Shown here: positions 17,858 through 26,583 of the stretch, piece by piece
Position numbering within the stretch: the stretch's first letter is position 1
Layout of the letters: every line of letters begins with the position of its first letter
NCBI GenBank assembly: GCA_965203795.1
Contig: OZ241915.1
Span: 1,240,001-1,304,000, forward strand
Source of the DNA: CBDBBY01 sp965203795
Lineage (GTDB): Bacteria > Pseudomonadota > Alphaproteobacteria > Rhodobacterales > Rhodobacteraceae
Length of the DNA stretch: 64,000 nucleotides
Direction: 5' to 3'
Notes under the pieces: generated by a model
What the model was told of the DNA's origin: nothing
Databases searched by the model: none
What the model saw: the letters and a program-made list of their open reading frames with translations, nothing else
Translations under genes and position numbers: made by a program

Positions 17858-18187
17858 TGCGGTCTCCATGCAGTAACCCGCTGGGTCCGTACAGACCCGC
17901 GCCCCGCACCGCAAGGCGGAATCTTCAATTTCGCCTGAAGCCGGGATACCGCGCTGTCCCGGATTGAAGCCCGGACTGTGCCCGTCGCGAACGCGACGGC
18001 GGCACCGGGCGTGCGGGAACTGCGGGAATGGCGGGGGCGATTCCGGCCGCGCAATCCGAACCCGAACCGGCGGCGCGAAGAGGCCCGTGCGCAGGCGCCG
18101 TTGCTTGACGGGAACTTCCGTGTGCAGCAGGAATCCCGCATCGTCGAGGGGCGGCCTTGCCCGCGCGGTCCGCCGGAGAGGAGCGGG
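17858..18187. promoter_or_regulatory. Divergent promoter region with candidate operator
   Basis: This 330-bp spacer separates two divergent genes, the binding protein (minus) and the flavoenzyme (plus). A near-perfect 16-base palindrome, GGGTCCGTACAGACCC, lies at 17,883-17,898, about 26-41 bases before the binding-protein start, a good position for an operator. No convincing -35/-10 pair stands out in this GC-rich DNA. Confidence 0.4.
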
Positions 18188-20593
18188 ATGGAAAAGAACT
18201 ACAAGGTCGTCGTTGTCGGGGGAGGGGTGGTCGGCGCGTCTGTGCTCTACCACCTCGCCAAGTTCGGGTGGCGGGACGTCTGCCTCATTGAGCGCTCGGT
18301 ACTGACAGCGGGATCGTCCTGGCATGCCGCCGGCGGCGTGCATGCGCTCAATGCGGACCCGAACATGGCCGCGCTGCAAGCCTACACCATCGACCTGCTT
18401 TCCGAGATCGAACGGGAATCGGAACAGTCGATCGGACTCCACATGACGGGAGGGATCACCGTCGCTTCCGCCCCGGAGCGATGGGAATGGCTGAAGTCGA
18501 CCTACCGGATATTCCAGACGATCGGGATTGAGGACTGCCACCTGATGACGCCGGAGGAGATCCGGGAACGGTGTCCGATCATGAACGTCGACGGCGTGAT
18601 CGGCGGACTCTGGGCCGACCGCGAAGGCTATGTCGACACGACCGGAACCGTCCATGCCTACGCGAAGGCGGCGAGGCTCCGAGGCGCGCACGTGGTCGAG
18701 AACAACCGCGTGCTCGAACTCGTCCACAAAGCGGACGGCGCTTGGGATGTGGTGACGGAGAAGGGCACGGTCGGGGCCGAGCACGTCGTCAACGCCGCCG
18801 GGCTGTGGGCCAAGCAGGTCGGTCGGATGGCGGGCCTTGAGCTTCCGCTTTCCCCGCTGGAGCATCACTATTTGGTTACCGATACGATTCCGGAACTTGA
18901 GCGGATCGATTTCGAGGTCCCGATGACCGTGGACCTCGAAGGCTTCACCTACCTCCGGCAGGACCAGAAAGGCGTCCTGCTCGGAATCTACGAGATCAAC
19001 CACAAGCACTGGAACATGGACGGCGCGCCGTGGGACTACGGCATGGACCTCATCGAGGAGGACCTCGACCGGATTTCCGACGAGCTTGATCTGGCGTTCC
19101 GCCGGTACCCGGTGCTTGAGGAGGTCGGGATCAAGTCCTGGGTGAACGGGGCGTTCACCTTCTCCCCGGACGGAAACCCCTTGGTCGGCCCAGTTCGCGG
19201 CCTGCCGAACTATTGGCTGGCATGCGGAGTCATGGCGGGATTCCTGCAGGGCGGAGGAGTCGGGAAAACGCTGGCGGAGTGGATGATCCACGGCGAAACC
19301 GAGGCGGACGCCTGGCCGATGGACATCGCCCGCTACGGCGACTTCGCCTCGAACCGCGAATTCATCAGGCAGACGACCGGCCAGTTCTATTCCCGTCGCT
19401 TCGTGATGACCTATCCCAACGAGCAGCTGTGGGCCGGGCGGCCGCTGCGGATGTCGCCTGCCTACGGGGCCATGACCGATGCCGGAGCACTCTGGGGACA
19501 ATCGTGGGCGTTGGAGGTTCCGATCTACTTCGCGCCCAAGGGGTTCAGCGAGACCCCCACGCTGAAAAGGTCGAATGCTTTCGAGATCGTCGGTGCGGAA
19601 TGCAGAAGCGCCCGCGAGACGGCGGGCATCCTGGATATCTCGGGCTACTCAAGGTTCCGGGTCACCGGACCATCGGCGCGCGCATGGCTCGACCGGATCA
19701 TGGCAGGCAGGCTGCCGGACGAAGGCAAGTGCAGGCTGTCGCCGATGCTTGCGCCGAGCGGCCGGCTGAGGGGCGACCTCACGGTCCTGAACTGGGGCGG
19801 CGAGTGGTGGGTGATGGGAAGCTACTACCTTCGCGAATGGCACATGCGCTGGTTCCACGACCATCGCGAGGAGGGCGTGAACGTCGAGGATATCTCGGAC
19901 AGCGTGGTCGGCTTCGCCGTCGTCGGCCCGAAGTCCCGCGAGCTGCTCGCCTCCATGACCCACCAGGACGTGTCCAACGAAGCGTTTCCGTTCATGGGAT
20001 TGTGCTCTCTGGATCTCGGGCTTCTGCGGGCCAAGGTGGCCCGGATGAGCGTAATCGGCGAAATGGGGTACGAAATCAACTGCCCCGCCTCGGAGCACTT
20101 GGCGCTTTACAATGCGCTCAAGGAAGCGGGAGCGCGGGTCGGCGCAGTCGATATCGGATTCTACGCGCTGCTTTCGCTGCGTCTCGAGAAGAGCTTCGGA
20201 ATCTGGAATGCCGAGTTCATGCAGGCCTACACCCCGCGGGAAACCGGCCTCGACAAATGGATATCGTTCAGCAAGGGCGACTTCATCGGGCGCGAAGCGG
20301 CGGCGGCCGACCGCAGCAACGACGGGCGGCGGCTGGTAACGCTCGAAATCGAAGCCGGCGACTCCGACGCGACCGGATACGAGCCGGTCTGGCAGGACGG
20401 CAAGCGTGTGGGCTTCGTGACGTCCGGGGGATACGGGCACGTCGTCGGCAAGAGTCTCGCGATGGCGCTGCTAGAGCCCGAAGCGGCGGAAATCGGCACG
20501 CAGCTCATGTGCCATGTGGTCGGAGCGGAGCGCCAAGCGGAGGTCATCCCTGCCTCCCCGTTCGATCCGTCCGGCTCAAGAATGAGGCGCTGA
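18188..20593 (+). CDS. Dimethylglycine/sarcosine dehydrogenase-like flavoprotein
   Basis: An 801-residue two-part enzyme. Residues 1-420 are a DAO-type FAD domain with the dinucleotide motif VVGGGVVGASVLYHLAK and SSWHAAGG, whose His46 corresponds to the histidine that carries covalent FAD in dimethylglycine and sarcosine dehydrogenases. Residues 430-801 are a GcvT-like aminomethyl/folate-binding domain (RETAGILDISGYSRFRV, LSLRLEKSFGIWNAEF). The family oxidatively demethylates N-methyl glycines and transfers the one-carbon unit to tetrahydrofolate. AGGAG-like bases precede the ATG. The nearby GbdR-like regulator supports a glycine-betaine/dimethylglycine role, but the exact substrate is not proven. 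Confidence 0.85.
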   Translation: MEKNYKVVVVGGGVVGASVLYHLAKFGWRDVCLIERSVLTAGSSWHAAGGVHALNADPNMAALQAYTIDLLSEIERESEQSIGLHMTGGITVASAPERWEWLKSTYRIFQTIGIEDCHLMTPEEIRERCPIMNVDGVIGGLWADREGYVDTTGTVHAYAKAARLRGAHVVENNRVLELVHKADGAWDVVTEKGTVGAEHVVNAAGLWAKQVGRMAGLELPLSPLEHHYLVTDTIPELERIDFEVPMTVDLEGFTYLRQDQKGVLLGIYEINHKHWNMDGAPWDYGMDLIEEDLDRISDELDLAFRRYPVLEEVGIKSWVNGAFTFSPDGNPLVGPVRGLPNYWLACGVMAGFLQGGGVGKTLAEWMIHGETEADAWPMDIARYGDFASNREFIRQTTGQFYSRRFVMTYPNEQLWAGRPLRMSPAYGAMTDAGALWGQSWALEVPIYFAPKGFSETPTLKRSNAFEIVGAECRSARETAGILDISGYSRFRVTGPSARAWLDRIMAGRLPDEGKCRLSPMLAPSGRLRGDLTVLNWGGEWWVMGSYYLREWHMRWFHDHREEGVNVEDISDSVVGFAVVGPKSRELLASMTHQDVSNEAFPFMGLCSLDLGLLRAKVARMSVIGEMGYEINCPASEHLALYNALKEAGARVGAVDIGFYALLSLRLEKSFGIWNAEFMQAYTPRETGLDKWISFSKGDFIGREAAAADRSNDGRRLVTLEIEAGDSDATGYEPVWQDGKRVGFVTSGGYGHVVGKSLAMALLEPEAAEIGTQLMCHVVGAERQAEVIPASPFDPSGSRMRR

Positions 20594-20683
20594 CGGAAGG
20601 TCCGGACGGCGGTCCAGCGGAAGGCGCGCTCGGCGGAACGAGCCGGAAGGTCGGCCTTGGCGGCCGCAGGCCGGAGGGAAGCG

Positions 20684-21889
20684 ATGATGATCAAGGAAGC
20701 AACCGCGAAATTGCAGAAACCGAATCTGTTCCGCGATTGGCGGACGCCGTTGGCCGTCGCTGCGGCAATTGCCGCGGCCAGCCTCGCGATGCCGGTGCCT
20801 GCCGAAACCAGGTCCGCGGATGGCGGCGCAGTCGAGATCGAGAGGATGGCCTCCGGCCTTCGCGTGCCGTGGGCGATCGACTTCCTGCCGGGATGCGAAT
20901 TCCTCATCACGGAAAGGAGAGGAAGGCTCCTGCATTTCGGCGCAGACGGGGAGCCGCAGCGGGTGTCCGGGGTTCCCTCGGTCGCCGGCAGAGGGCAGGG
21001 CGGGTTGCTCGACATCGTGGCGGCCGCCGGTTTCGAGGAATCCCGGATCGTTTATTTCAGCTATTCCAAGCGCCAGGCGGGAGGCGGCGCGGGCACCGCC
21101 ATCGCTTCGGCGCGGCTGAGCGCGGACGGCGGCTCGCTCGAGGATGTCCGGACCGTTTTCGAAATGAAGCCGGGCAGCAGGGGCGGAAGCCACTTCGGCT
21201 CGAGCATCGTCGAGTCCGCCGGCGGGGAGTTGTTCATCACCATCGGCGATCGCGGCGACAGGCCGTCGGCGCAGGATCTGTCCAGCCACAACGGAACGAT
21301 CGTCAGGATTTCGCCGAACGGCTCGGTTCCGGACGGCAACCCGTTCGCCGGAACGCCCGGAGCTCTGCCGGAAATCTGGTCGTACGGGCACCGGAACCCG
21401 CAGGGCGCGGCGCTCGACGCCGACGGCGTTCTCTGGGCCGTGGAGCACGGAGCCCGAGGCGGCGACGAAATCAACCGGATCGGAAAGGGCCTCAACTACG
21501 GATGGCCCGTCATCGCCTACGGCCGCCACTACTCGGGCGGCAGAATCGGGGAAGGCTTCGCGAAGGAGGGGATGGAGCAGCCGGAATTCTACTGGGATCC
21601 GTCGATCGCGCCATCGGCCATGATGATCTATTCAGGCAAGCTCTGGCCGGAATGGCGCGGCCACCACTTCGTCGGCTCGCTGAAGTTCGACTACATCGCC
21701 CGCCTCGATCCCGAAGGCCGGCTGGAGGAGGTTGAAATGCTCGAGTTCCCCGAGACCAAGCGCGTCAGGGACGTGAGGGAGGCGCCCGACGGATCGATCT
21801 GGTTCCTTTCGGAAGACCGCCGCGCCGCCTACCGGATGACCCCCGCGAACGCCGGCCTTGCCGGAGAGTGCGAGACCCGCTCCCGGTAG
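20684..21889 (+). CDS. PQQ-dependent aldose sugar dehydrogenase-like beta-propeller
   Basis: A 401-residue exported protein. A basic N-terminus and an Ala-rich segment (residues 24-40) form a signal peptide. The mature part shows the soluble sugar dehydrogenase propeller text LRVPWAIDFLPGCEFLITER, GGLLDIV, SHFGSSIV, WSYGHRNPQG, VEHGARGGDEINRIGKGLNY and GWPVIAYGRHYSGG, matching the YliI/Asd family that oxidises aldoses with PQQ. GGAGGG lies 6-8 bases before the ATG at 20,684. The 3' end overlaps the convergent regulator gene by 61 bases. No PQQ synthesis gene is in the window. Confidence 0.85.
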   Translation: MMIKEATAKLQKPNLFRDWRTPLAVAAAIAAASLAMPVPAETRSADGGAVEIERMASGLRVPWAIDFLPGCEFLITERRGRLLHFGADGEPQRVSGVPSVAGRGQGGLLDIVAAAGFEESRIVYFSYSKRQAGGGAGTAIASARLSADGGSLEDVRTVFEMKPGSRGGSHFGSSIVESAGGELFITIGDRGDRPSAQDLSSHNGTIVRISPNGSVPDGNPFAGTPGALPEIWSYGHRNPQGAALDADGVLWAVEHGARGGDEINRIGKGLNYGWPVIAYGRHYSGGRIGEGFAKEGMEQPEFYWDPSIAPSAMMIYSGKLWPEWRGHHFVGSLKFDYIARLDPEGRLEEVEMLEFPETKRVRDVREAPDGSIWFLSEDRRAAYRMTPANAGLAGECETRSR

Positions 21890-22853
21890 GGCGTCGTGCC
21901 GTAGGCGCTGCGGTAGCACTTGGAGAAGTGCGAGGGGGATCCGAACCCGCAGGCGACCGCCACGTCGATGACCGCCATGTCGGTCTGCATCAATAGGTTG
22001 CGGGCCTTCCGGAGGCGGAGCTCCATGTAGTAGCGCTTCGGCGTGCGGTCGAGGTACCGGCGGAACAGCCGCTCCAGCTGCCTGGCGCTCATGCCCTTCT
22101 CCTTGGCCAGGACGGCAGGGGAAATCGGCTCCTCGATGTTCTCCTCCATCATCTGGATCACGGCCGCCAGCTTGGGGTGCCGGATGCCGAGGCGGGCGGG
22201 AACCGAAAGCCTCTGCTCGTCCACGTCCGTCCGGACCGTGTGTAGATCAGCTGGTCCGCCACGTCGCTCGCGAACTTCGGTCCGTAGTCGTCGGACATGA
22301 GCCTGAGCATCAGGTCGAGCGACGAGATCCCGCCTGAGGCGGTGATTCGGTTTCCGTCGATCTTGAAGACCGACTTGCAAACGTCCAGCTCCGGGAACTC
22401 CTCCATGAGGCTGTCCCTGTTTTCCCAGTGGATCGTCGCCGTCCGCCCTTGAAGCAGCCCGGCTTTCGCCATCGTGTACGCGCCTGTGCAGATGCCGATC
22501 ACCCGCACGCCCTTCGCGGCCTCCCGCCGCAGCCAGGAAAGCACGGGCTTCGCGGAGGCGCTCTTCACGTTCAAGCCTGCGCACACGATGATCGTGTCGT
22601 TCCGCTCGACAGGCTCAAGGCCGGAATCGACGGCGACAAGGGCGCCGTTCGAGCATCTCGCCGGGTTCCCGTCCGCGGACGCGAGTTTCCATTCGTACGC
22701 CTGCCGGCGCTTCATCACGTTCGCGATGCGGAGCGGCTCGACCGCCCCCGCGAAGGTGATCATCGTGAATTCGTCCAGAAGCAGGAACACGAACCGCCGC
22801 GTTTCGGCGGCGCCGTCCCCTTCGGAGCCTGTCCGGCCGTCCTGGTGCGACAT
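21829..22853 (-). CDS. GbdR-like AraC regulator (DJ-1/PfpI + HTH), frameshifted
   Basis: The N-terminal part (start MSHQDGRTG at 22,853) is a DJ-1/PfpI domain: FVFLLLDEFTMITFAGAVEP, GVRVIGICTGAYTMAKAGLL and GGISSLDLMLRLM. The C-terminal part, in another frame, is a double HTH AraC domain: MSARQLERLFRRYLDRTPKR, YYMELRLRKARNLLM, and VACGFGSPSHFSKCYR. A single base missing near 22,237 (IYTR then VRTDVDEQR) breaks the gene. The architecture matches the GbdR/CdhR group that senses glycine betaine, dimethylglycine or carnitine; neighbourhood with the flavoprotein at 18,188 agrees. It is either a recent pseudogene or a sequence error. Repaired length is about 341 residues. Confidence 0.8.
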
Positions 22854-23052
22854 AGCTGTGCCTCCGGCATCGGCGCCGCGGCCGCTTGGGCCGCCCCGCG
22901 GCCGATAATAGCAAATCGCGGAAGCATGTGCTGCATTTGTCGCAAGGTCCGGCGGCGGCCGCGCCGAGGTTTCCGGCCGCTGGAATCCGCTGCTCGCCGC
23001 CGGTATATGCGCGCCCGCGCGACGTATCGGGGATCGAAGGGGCCCGGGGGAA

Positions 23053-24438
23053 ATGGAAACCAAGTGGCGGATGGCCGGCTGGCGTTCAAAGCCGCGGGTG
23101 CAGATGCCGGAATACACGGACAGCGGCGCTTTGGACGCCGTCGAAGCCAAGCTCGCCGGATTCCCCCCGCTCGTTTTTTCCGGGGAAGTCAGGAAGCTCA
23201 AGCGGGCTCTCGGCGAGGCGTGCGAGGGCAGGGCGTTCCTGCTTCAGGGCGGCGACTGCGCCGAGAGCTTCAGCGAATTCAATGCGGACATCATCAGGGA
23301 CACCTTCCGGGTGCTCCTGCAGATGGCTGTTGTGCTTACCTTCAGCGCGAAGTGCCCGGTGATCAAGGTCGGCCGCATGGCCGGGCAGTTCGCGAAGCCG
23401 AGGTCGTCGGCCACGGAGTCGGCGGGAGGCGCAGAGCTGCCGTCGTACCGCGGCGACATCATCAACGACATCGAATTCCGCGCCGACGCCAGGGCTCCGG
23501 ATCCGAGTCGGATGCTGCAGGCCTACACGCAGGCCGCGGCCACGCTGAACCTCCTCCGGGCCTTCAGCCAAGGCGGGTACGCCGACATCCATGGCGTCCA
23601 CAACTGGACCCTCGGCTTCACGAAGGGCAAGGAGGCGGAGCGCTACCGCGGCCTTGCCGAGCGGATCACGGACGCGCTGGACTTCATGGAGGCGGCGGGC
23701 GTCAGCGGCAGGCGGACCGTCGCGCTGCGCACGGTCGACTTCTACACCAGCCACGAGGCGCTGCTGCTCGAATACGAGGAAGCGCTCTGCAAGATCGATT
23801 CGCTTACCGGGAAGCCGATTGCCGGGTCGGGGCACCTGATCTGGATCGGCGACCGCACGCGCGACCCCGAAGGCGCACATGTCGAGTTCTGCCGCGGCGT
23901 CCAGAATCCGGTCGGCATCAAATGCGGCCCATCGCTTTCCGCCGACGATCTAAGGCGGCTTCTCGACATGCTGAATCCCGGAAACGAGCCGGGCCGCATC
24001 ACGCTGATCGCGCGGTTCGGCGAGGAGAAGATCAGGGAGCATCTTCCGCGCCTGGTGCAGGCGGTCCGGTCGCATGGCGGGAAAGTGGTCTGGTCGTGCG
24101 ATCCGATGCACGGCAACACCATAAAAGCCGCCAACGGCTACAAAACGCGGCGATTCGGAAGCGTGCTGAACGAAACGATGTCGTTCTTCCGGGTCCACGA
24201 GGCCGAGGGGACGTATCCCGGCGGCATCCACATCGAGATGACCGGAAAGGACGTCACGGAGTGCACGGGAGGCGTCAGCGCTGTTTCCGACGAGGACCTA
24301 AGAAGCCGGTACCACACGGTATGCGATCCCAGGCTGAACGCGTCACAAGCCCTTGAGCTGGCGTTCCTGGTCGCGGAGGAGCTGTCGCGGCTCCGGGAGT
24401 CGCGAACCAGCGGAAGCGAATTGCGAAAGGCCGTCTGA
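23053..24438 (+). CDS. Class II 3-deoxy-7-phosphoheptulonate (DAHP) synthase
   Basis: A 461-residue enzyme that condenses phosphoenolpyruvate and erythrose 4-phosphate, the first step of the shikimate pathway. Class II hallmarks are FLLQGGDCAESFSEFNADII, VIKVGRMAGQFAKPRS, DIHGVHNWTLGF, VDFYTSHEALLLEYEEAL, GIKCGPS, VWSCDPMHGNT and GGIHIEMTGKDVTECTGG. Length is normal for the family. The ribosome-binding site is weak (GGGGGA directly upstream). It stands alone, divergent from the regulator gene, and ends 19 bases before the convergent olsA-like gene. Confidence 0.95.
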   Translation: METKWRMAGWRSKPRVQMPEYTDSGALDAVEAKLAGFPPLVFSGEVRKLKRALGEACEGRAFLLQGGDCAESFSEFNADIIRDTFRVLLQMAVVLTFSAKCPVIKVGRMAGQFAKPRSSATESAGGAELPSYRGDIINDIEFRADARAPDPSRMLQAYTQAAATLNLLRAFSQGGYADIHGVHNWTLGFTKGKEAERYRGLAERITDALDFMEAAGVSGRRTVALRTVDFYTSHEALLLEYEEALCKIDSLTGKPIAGSGHLIWIGDRTRDPEGAHVEFCRGVQNPVGIKCGPSLSADDLRRLLDMLNPGNEPGRITLIARFGEEKIREHLPRLVQAVRSHGGKVVWSCDPMHGNTIKAANGYKTRRFGSVLNETMSFFRVHEAEGTYPGGIHIEMTGKDVTECTGGVSAVSDEDLRSRYHTVCDPRLNASQALELAFLVAEELSRLRESRTSGSELRKAV

Positions 24439-24457
24439 GGCCCGTTCCCGCTCCCGG

Positions 24458-25306
24458 TCAGCCCTGCGCCACGCGGAGCGGGGCAAGGGCTCCTTCCGCG
24501 CCGAAGCCGCTGCGGATCTCGCTTTCGCAGTGCCGGGCCAGCTCCTTCCGGTTCCGGAACGCCGCCGCGGTCACCGGGGGATGCAGCTCCAGTTCCGCCG
24601 TCCATCCGCCCGGCGCGGAAAGGACGTCCAGCAGGTGAGGGGTGAATTCCATGTCGCCCCACCACGCGAGCAGGCGCGGATCCTCGTCGCCGTCGGGAGG
24701 CCTGTACCTGAGCGTTACCGGCTGGACCGGCACCTTGTCGCGGATGTTCCCGTCGAACATGGCAGCGAACAGGGCGGACTTGAACGACAGGACACGAAGC
24801 CCGTCGGTGCTGGTTCCCTCGGGAAAGAACACGAGCGTGTCGCCGCCGGAAAGCCGTTCGGCGATCTCCCTGATCTGATCCGCCGCCTGCCGCGCATCCC
24901 GCTCGATGAACAGGCTGCCGGTCGCTTTCGCCAGAACGCCGACGCCGAACCAGTTCCCGACATCCCGCCGCGCCACGAAACTGCCGGTCTGAGCGGCGTT
25001 CAAGGTGAAAATGTCAATCCACGAGACGTGGTTGGAAACGACGACTCCCGGCCCGTCCATCCGCTGTCCGCTGAGCGACAATCGGATTCCCAGCAATTTC
25101 AGGCACCACCTGCAGACCGCGTTGGTGATCCTCGGCGTGACGGGTCGGCCCCAGGGCCGCTCCAGGACTCTGACCACCAGGAATGCCGCGAGGGCGGCAT
25201 AGATGAGCAGGACCAGAGCGGGGGCGCGGCAGGCGAGCCGCAGCAGCCCTGCGATTCCGCGCTTTCTTCGTACTGGGTAAGGGTCGCTGGAGTGCCAGGT
25301 CGTCAA
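24458..25306 (-). CDS. olsA: 1-acyl-glycerol/lyso-ornithine lipid O-acyltransferase (PlsC/OlsA-like)
   Basis: A protein of about 282 residues with one N-terminal membrane segment (ALVLLIYAALAAFLVVRVL) and the acyltransferase motifs NHVSWID (HX4D) and FPEGTS. I chose the TTG at 25,306, which overlaps the olsB stop as TTGA and is preceded by GGAG; an ATG at 25,378 inside olsB is the alternative. The protein would acylate lyso-ornithine lipid made by OlsB, completing ornithine lipid in the inner membrane. The pairing with olsB is what favours OlsA over a general PlsC. Confidence 0.85.
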   Translation of the reverse strand: MTTWHSSDPYPVRRKRGIAGLLRLACRAPALVLLIYAALAAFLVVRVLERPWGRPVTPRITNAVCRWCLKLLGIRLSLSGQRMDGPGVVVSNHVSWIDIFTLNAAQTGSFVARRDVGNWFGVGVLAKATGSLFIERDARQAADQIREIAERLSGGDTLVFFPEGTSTDGLRVLSFKSALFAAMFDGNIRDKVPVQPVTLRYRPPDGDEDPRLLAWWGDMEFTPHLLDVLSAPGGWTAELELHPPVTAAAFRNRKELARHCESEIRSGFGAEGALAPLRVAQG

Positions 25307-26085
25307 GCCGGGCTCCGGTTGCGGACGTAATAGTCGCGATGCCGCTGCGACATCCTGTGCGTGTCCATCAGCAGGCATACGTCGACCGTATTGAAATCCC
25401 GGTCCACGAACGCGCCATCGCCGATGAATCCCCCGAGCCGCAAATAAGCCTTGATCAGGCTAGGAAGGGCCTTGATCGCGACAAGCCTTTCGACCCGATC
25501 CTTCGGGAGGCGGTTCGTGCGGGCCGCTGACTCGCCAATGGCGCTTACGCGCAGATGCTCAGGCGCGAGATGGTAGTGGTGCAAATACGAGAGCGGCTGG
25601 TCGAGCGCGTCGGGATCCGTTCCATGGAAGCTGGCGACGCCGAAAAGAATCTCAATCCCGCGCTTGAGCACGTACTCCGCGAGCCCGCCCCACAACTGGA
25701 ACATGGCGGAGCCGTTCCTGTAGTCGGGATGGACGCAGGTTCTTCCCAGTTCGACAACGGGCCTGCCCAGCTGCAGGAGCGGGGAGAGGTCGAATTCGCT
25801 TTGGGAATAGAAGCCGCACTCGCGCTTCGCGACTTCGCCGGGCAGCAGGCGGTAGGCGCCGACCACATGGTCCAAATCGCTGAGGCTGCGGCTGTTGTCG
25901 ATAAGGATCAGGTGGTCGAACCACTTGTCGAAATCGTCAGTCTCAATCCGGCTCTCGTGGTCCGAGCCCGCGGCTGGGGCGCCGAGCTCCTCGACGAAAA
26001 CCTTGTACCGAAGCCTGAACGCTGCCTGAAGATCCTCTTCTGAACTCGCGAGGCGAACCGTGAAGTTGCTTTCCTCAAGTTCCAT
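25303..26085 (-). CDS. olsB: Ornithine lipid N-acyltransferase OlsB-like
   Basis: A 260-residue GNAT-fold protein: VRLASSEEDLQAAFRLRYKV, VGAYRLLPGEVAKRECGFYS, VVELGRTCVHPDYRNG and ILFGVASFHGTDPD are typical of OlsB, which transfers 3-hydroxyacyl from acyl-ACP to the alpha-amino group of ornithine. Its stop overlaps the start of the acyltransferase gene, giving a two-gene olsBA operon. The upstream 200 bases are mixed with an IS481 remnant, so the promoter may be altered. Confidence 0.88.
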   Translation of the reverse strand: MELEESNFTVRLASSEEDLQAAFRLRYKVFVEELGAPAAGSDHESRIETDDFDKWFDHLILIDNSRSLSDLDHVVGAYRLLPGEVAKRECGFYSQSEFDLSPLLQLGRPVVELGRTCVHPDYRNGSAMFQLWGGLAEYVLKRGIEILFGVASFHGTDPDALDQPLSYLHHYHLAPEHLRVSAIGESAARTNRLPKDRVERLVAIKALPSLIKAYLRLGGFIGDGAFVDRDFNTVDVCLLMDTHRMSQRHRDYYVRNRSPA

Positions 26086-26294
26086 CAGCCGATGCGCCGT
26101 TCCAAGAACCGGCCGTCTATCCGAGCGCCATGGGAAACGCTGTCAGAGTTCAGGGTTTCTGGCACTCTCCGTTGGCCGATTCGGCTGCCTTCGCGTTGCT
26201 GGTATCGGCAGTCCGTTTCGTTTTCCAGCACGGCCATCGGGGTCGCGCTCCCGTGTTCGATTCGAGAACGGGGAAGTCCGTGTCCGCCGATCCG

Positions 26295-26510
26295 TTTCAC
26301 GAGGCGGCCCTCAGGAACTCTTGGGGCGTTCTGCAGCCGAGGGAGCGGTGGGGGCCCGGCGCGGTTGAACTCGTCGGCGAAGGCGTCGATGAGGAGGTTG
26401 ATCCGGTCGAGATCGTCGGGGATCTCCCAGCATCCGTGGACCTCGCAGCCCCATATTCCGACGGTGCACTCGACGTTCCCATCGAGCTTCGGGGATCGCG
26501 GCGGGAGCAC
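26295..26510 (-). pseudogene. IS481-type transposase tail remnant
   Basis: Fragments PPRSPKLDGNVE, WEIPDDLDRINLLIDAFADE and, in a shifted frame, SLGCRTPQEFLRAAS are the last 60 residues of an IS481/IS3 integrase-core transposase, including the catalytic Glu region (KLDGNVE). Nothing of the N-terminal 250 residues is nearby. Upstream at about 26,520-26,565 lies a scrap of the IS1182-type transposase (the GCGCGGCCCAGCCCGTGCC block also found at 4800 and 63,190). Confidence 0.65.
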
Positions 26511-26583
26511 CCCGAGGGCGATGCCGCGCCGCGGGGCGCGGCCCAGCCCGTGCCGTTTCTTGGCTCAGCGGACGGTCCCGCCG

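Noticed and set aside
22158..23201. Earlier start for the GbdR-like regulator, adding 116 residues
   Set aside because: The extra N-terminus is low-complexity and unlike the family; MSHQDGRTG at 22,853 places the DJ-1 domain at the normal distance.
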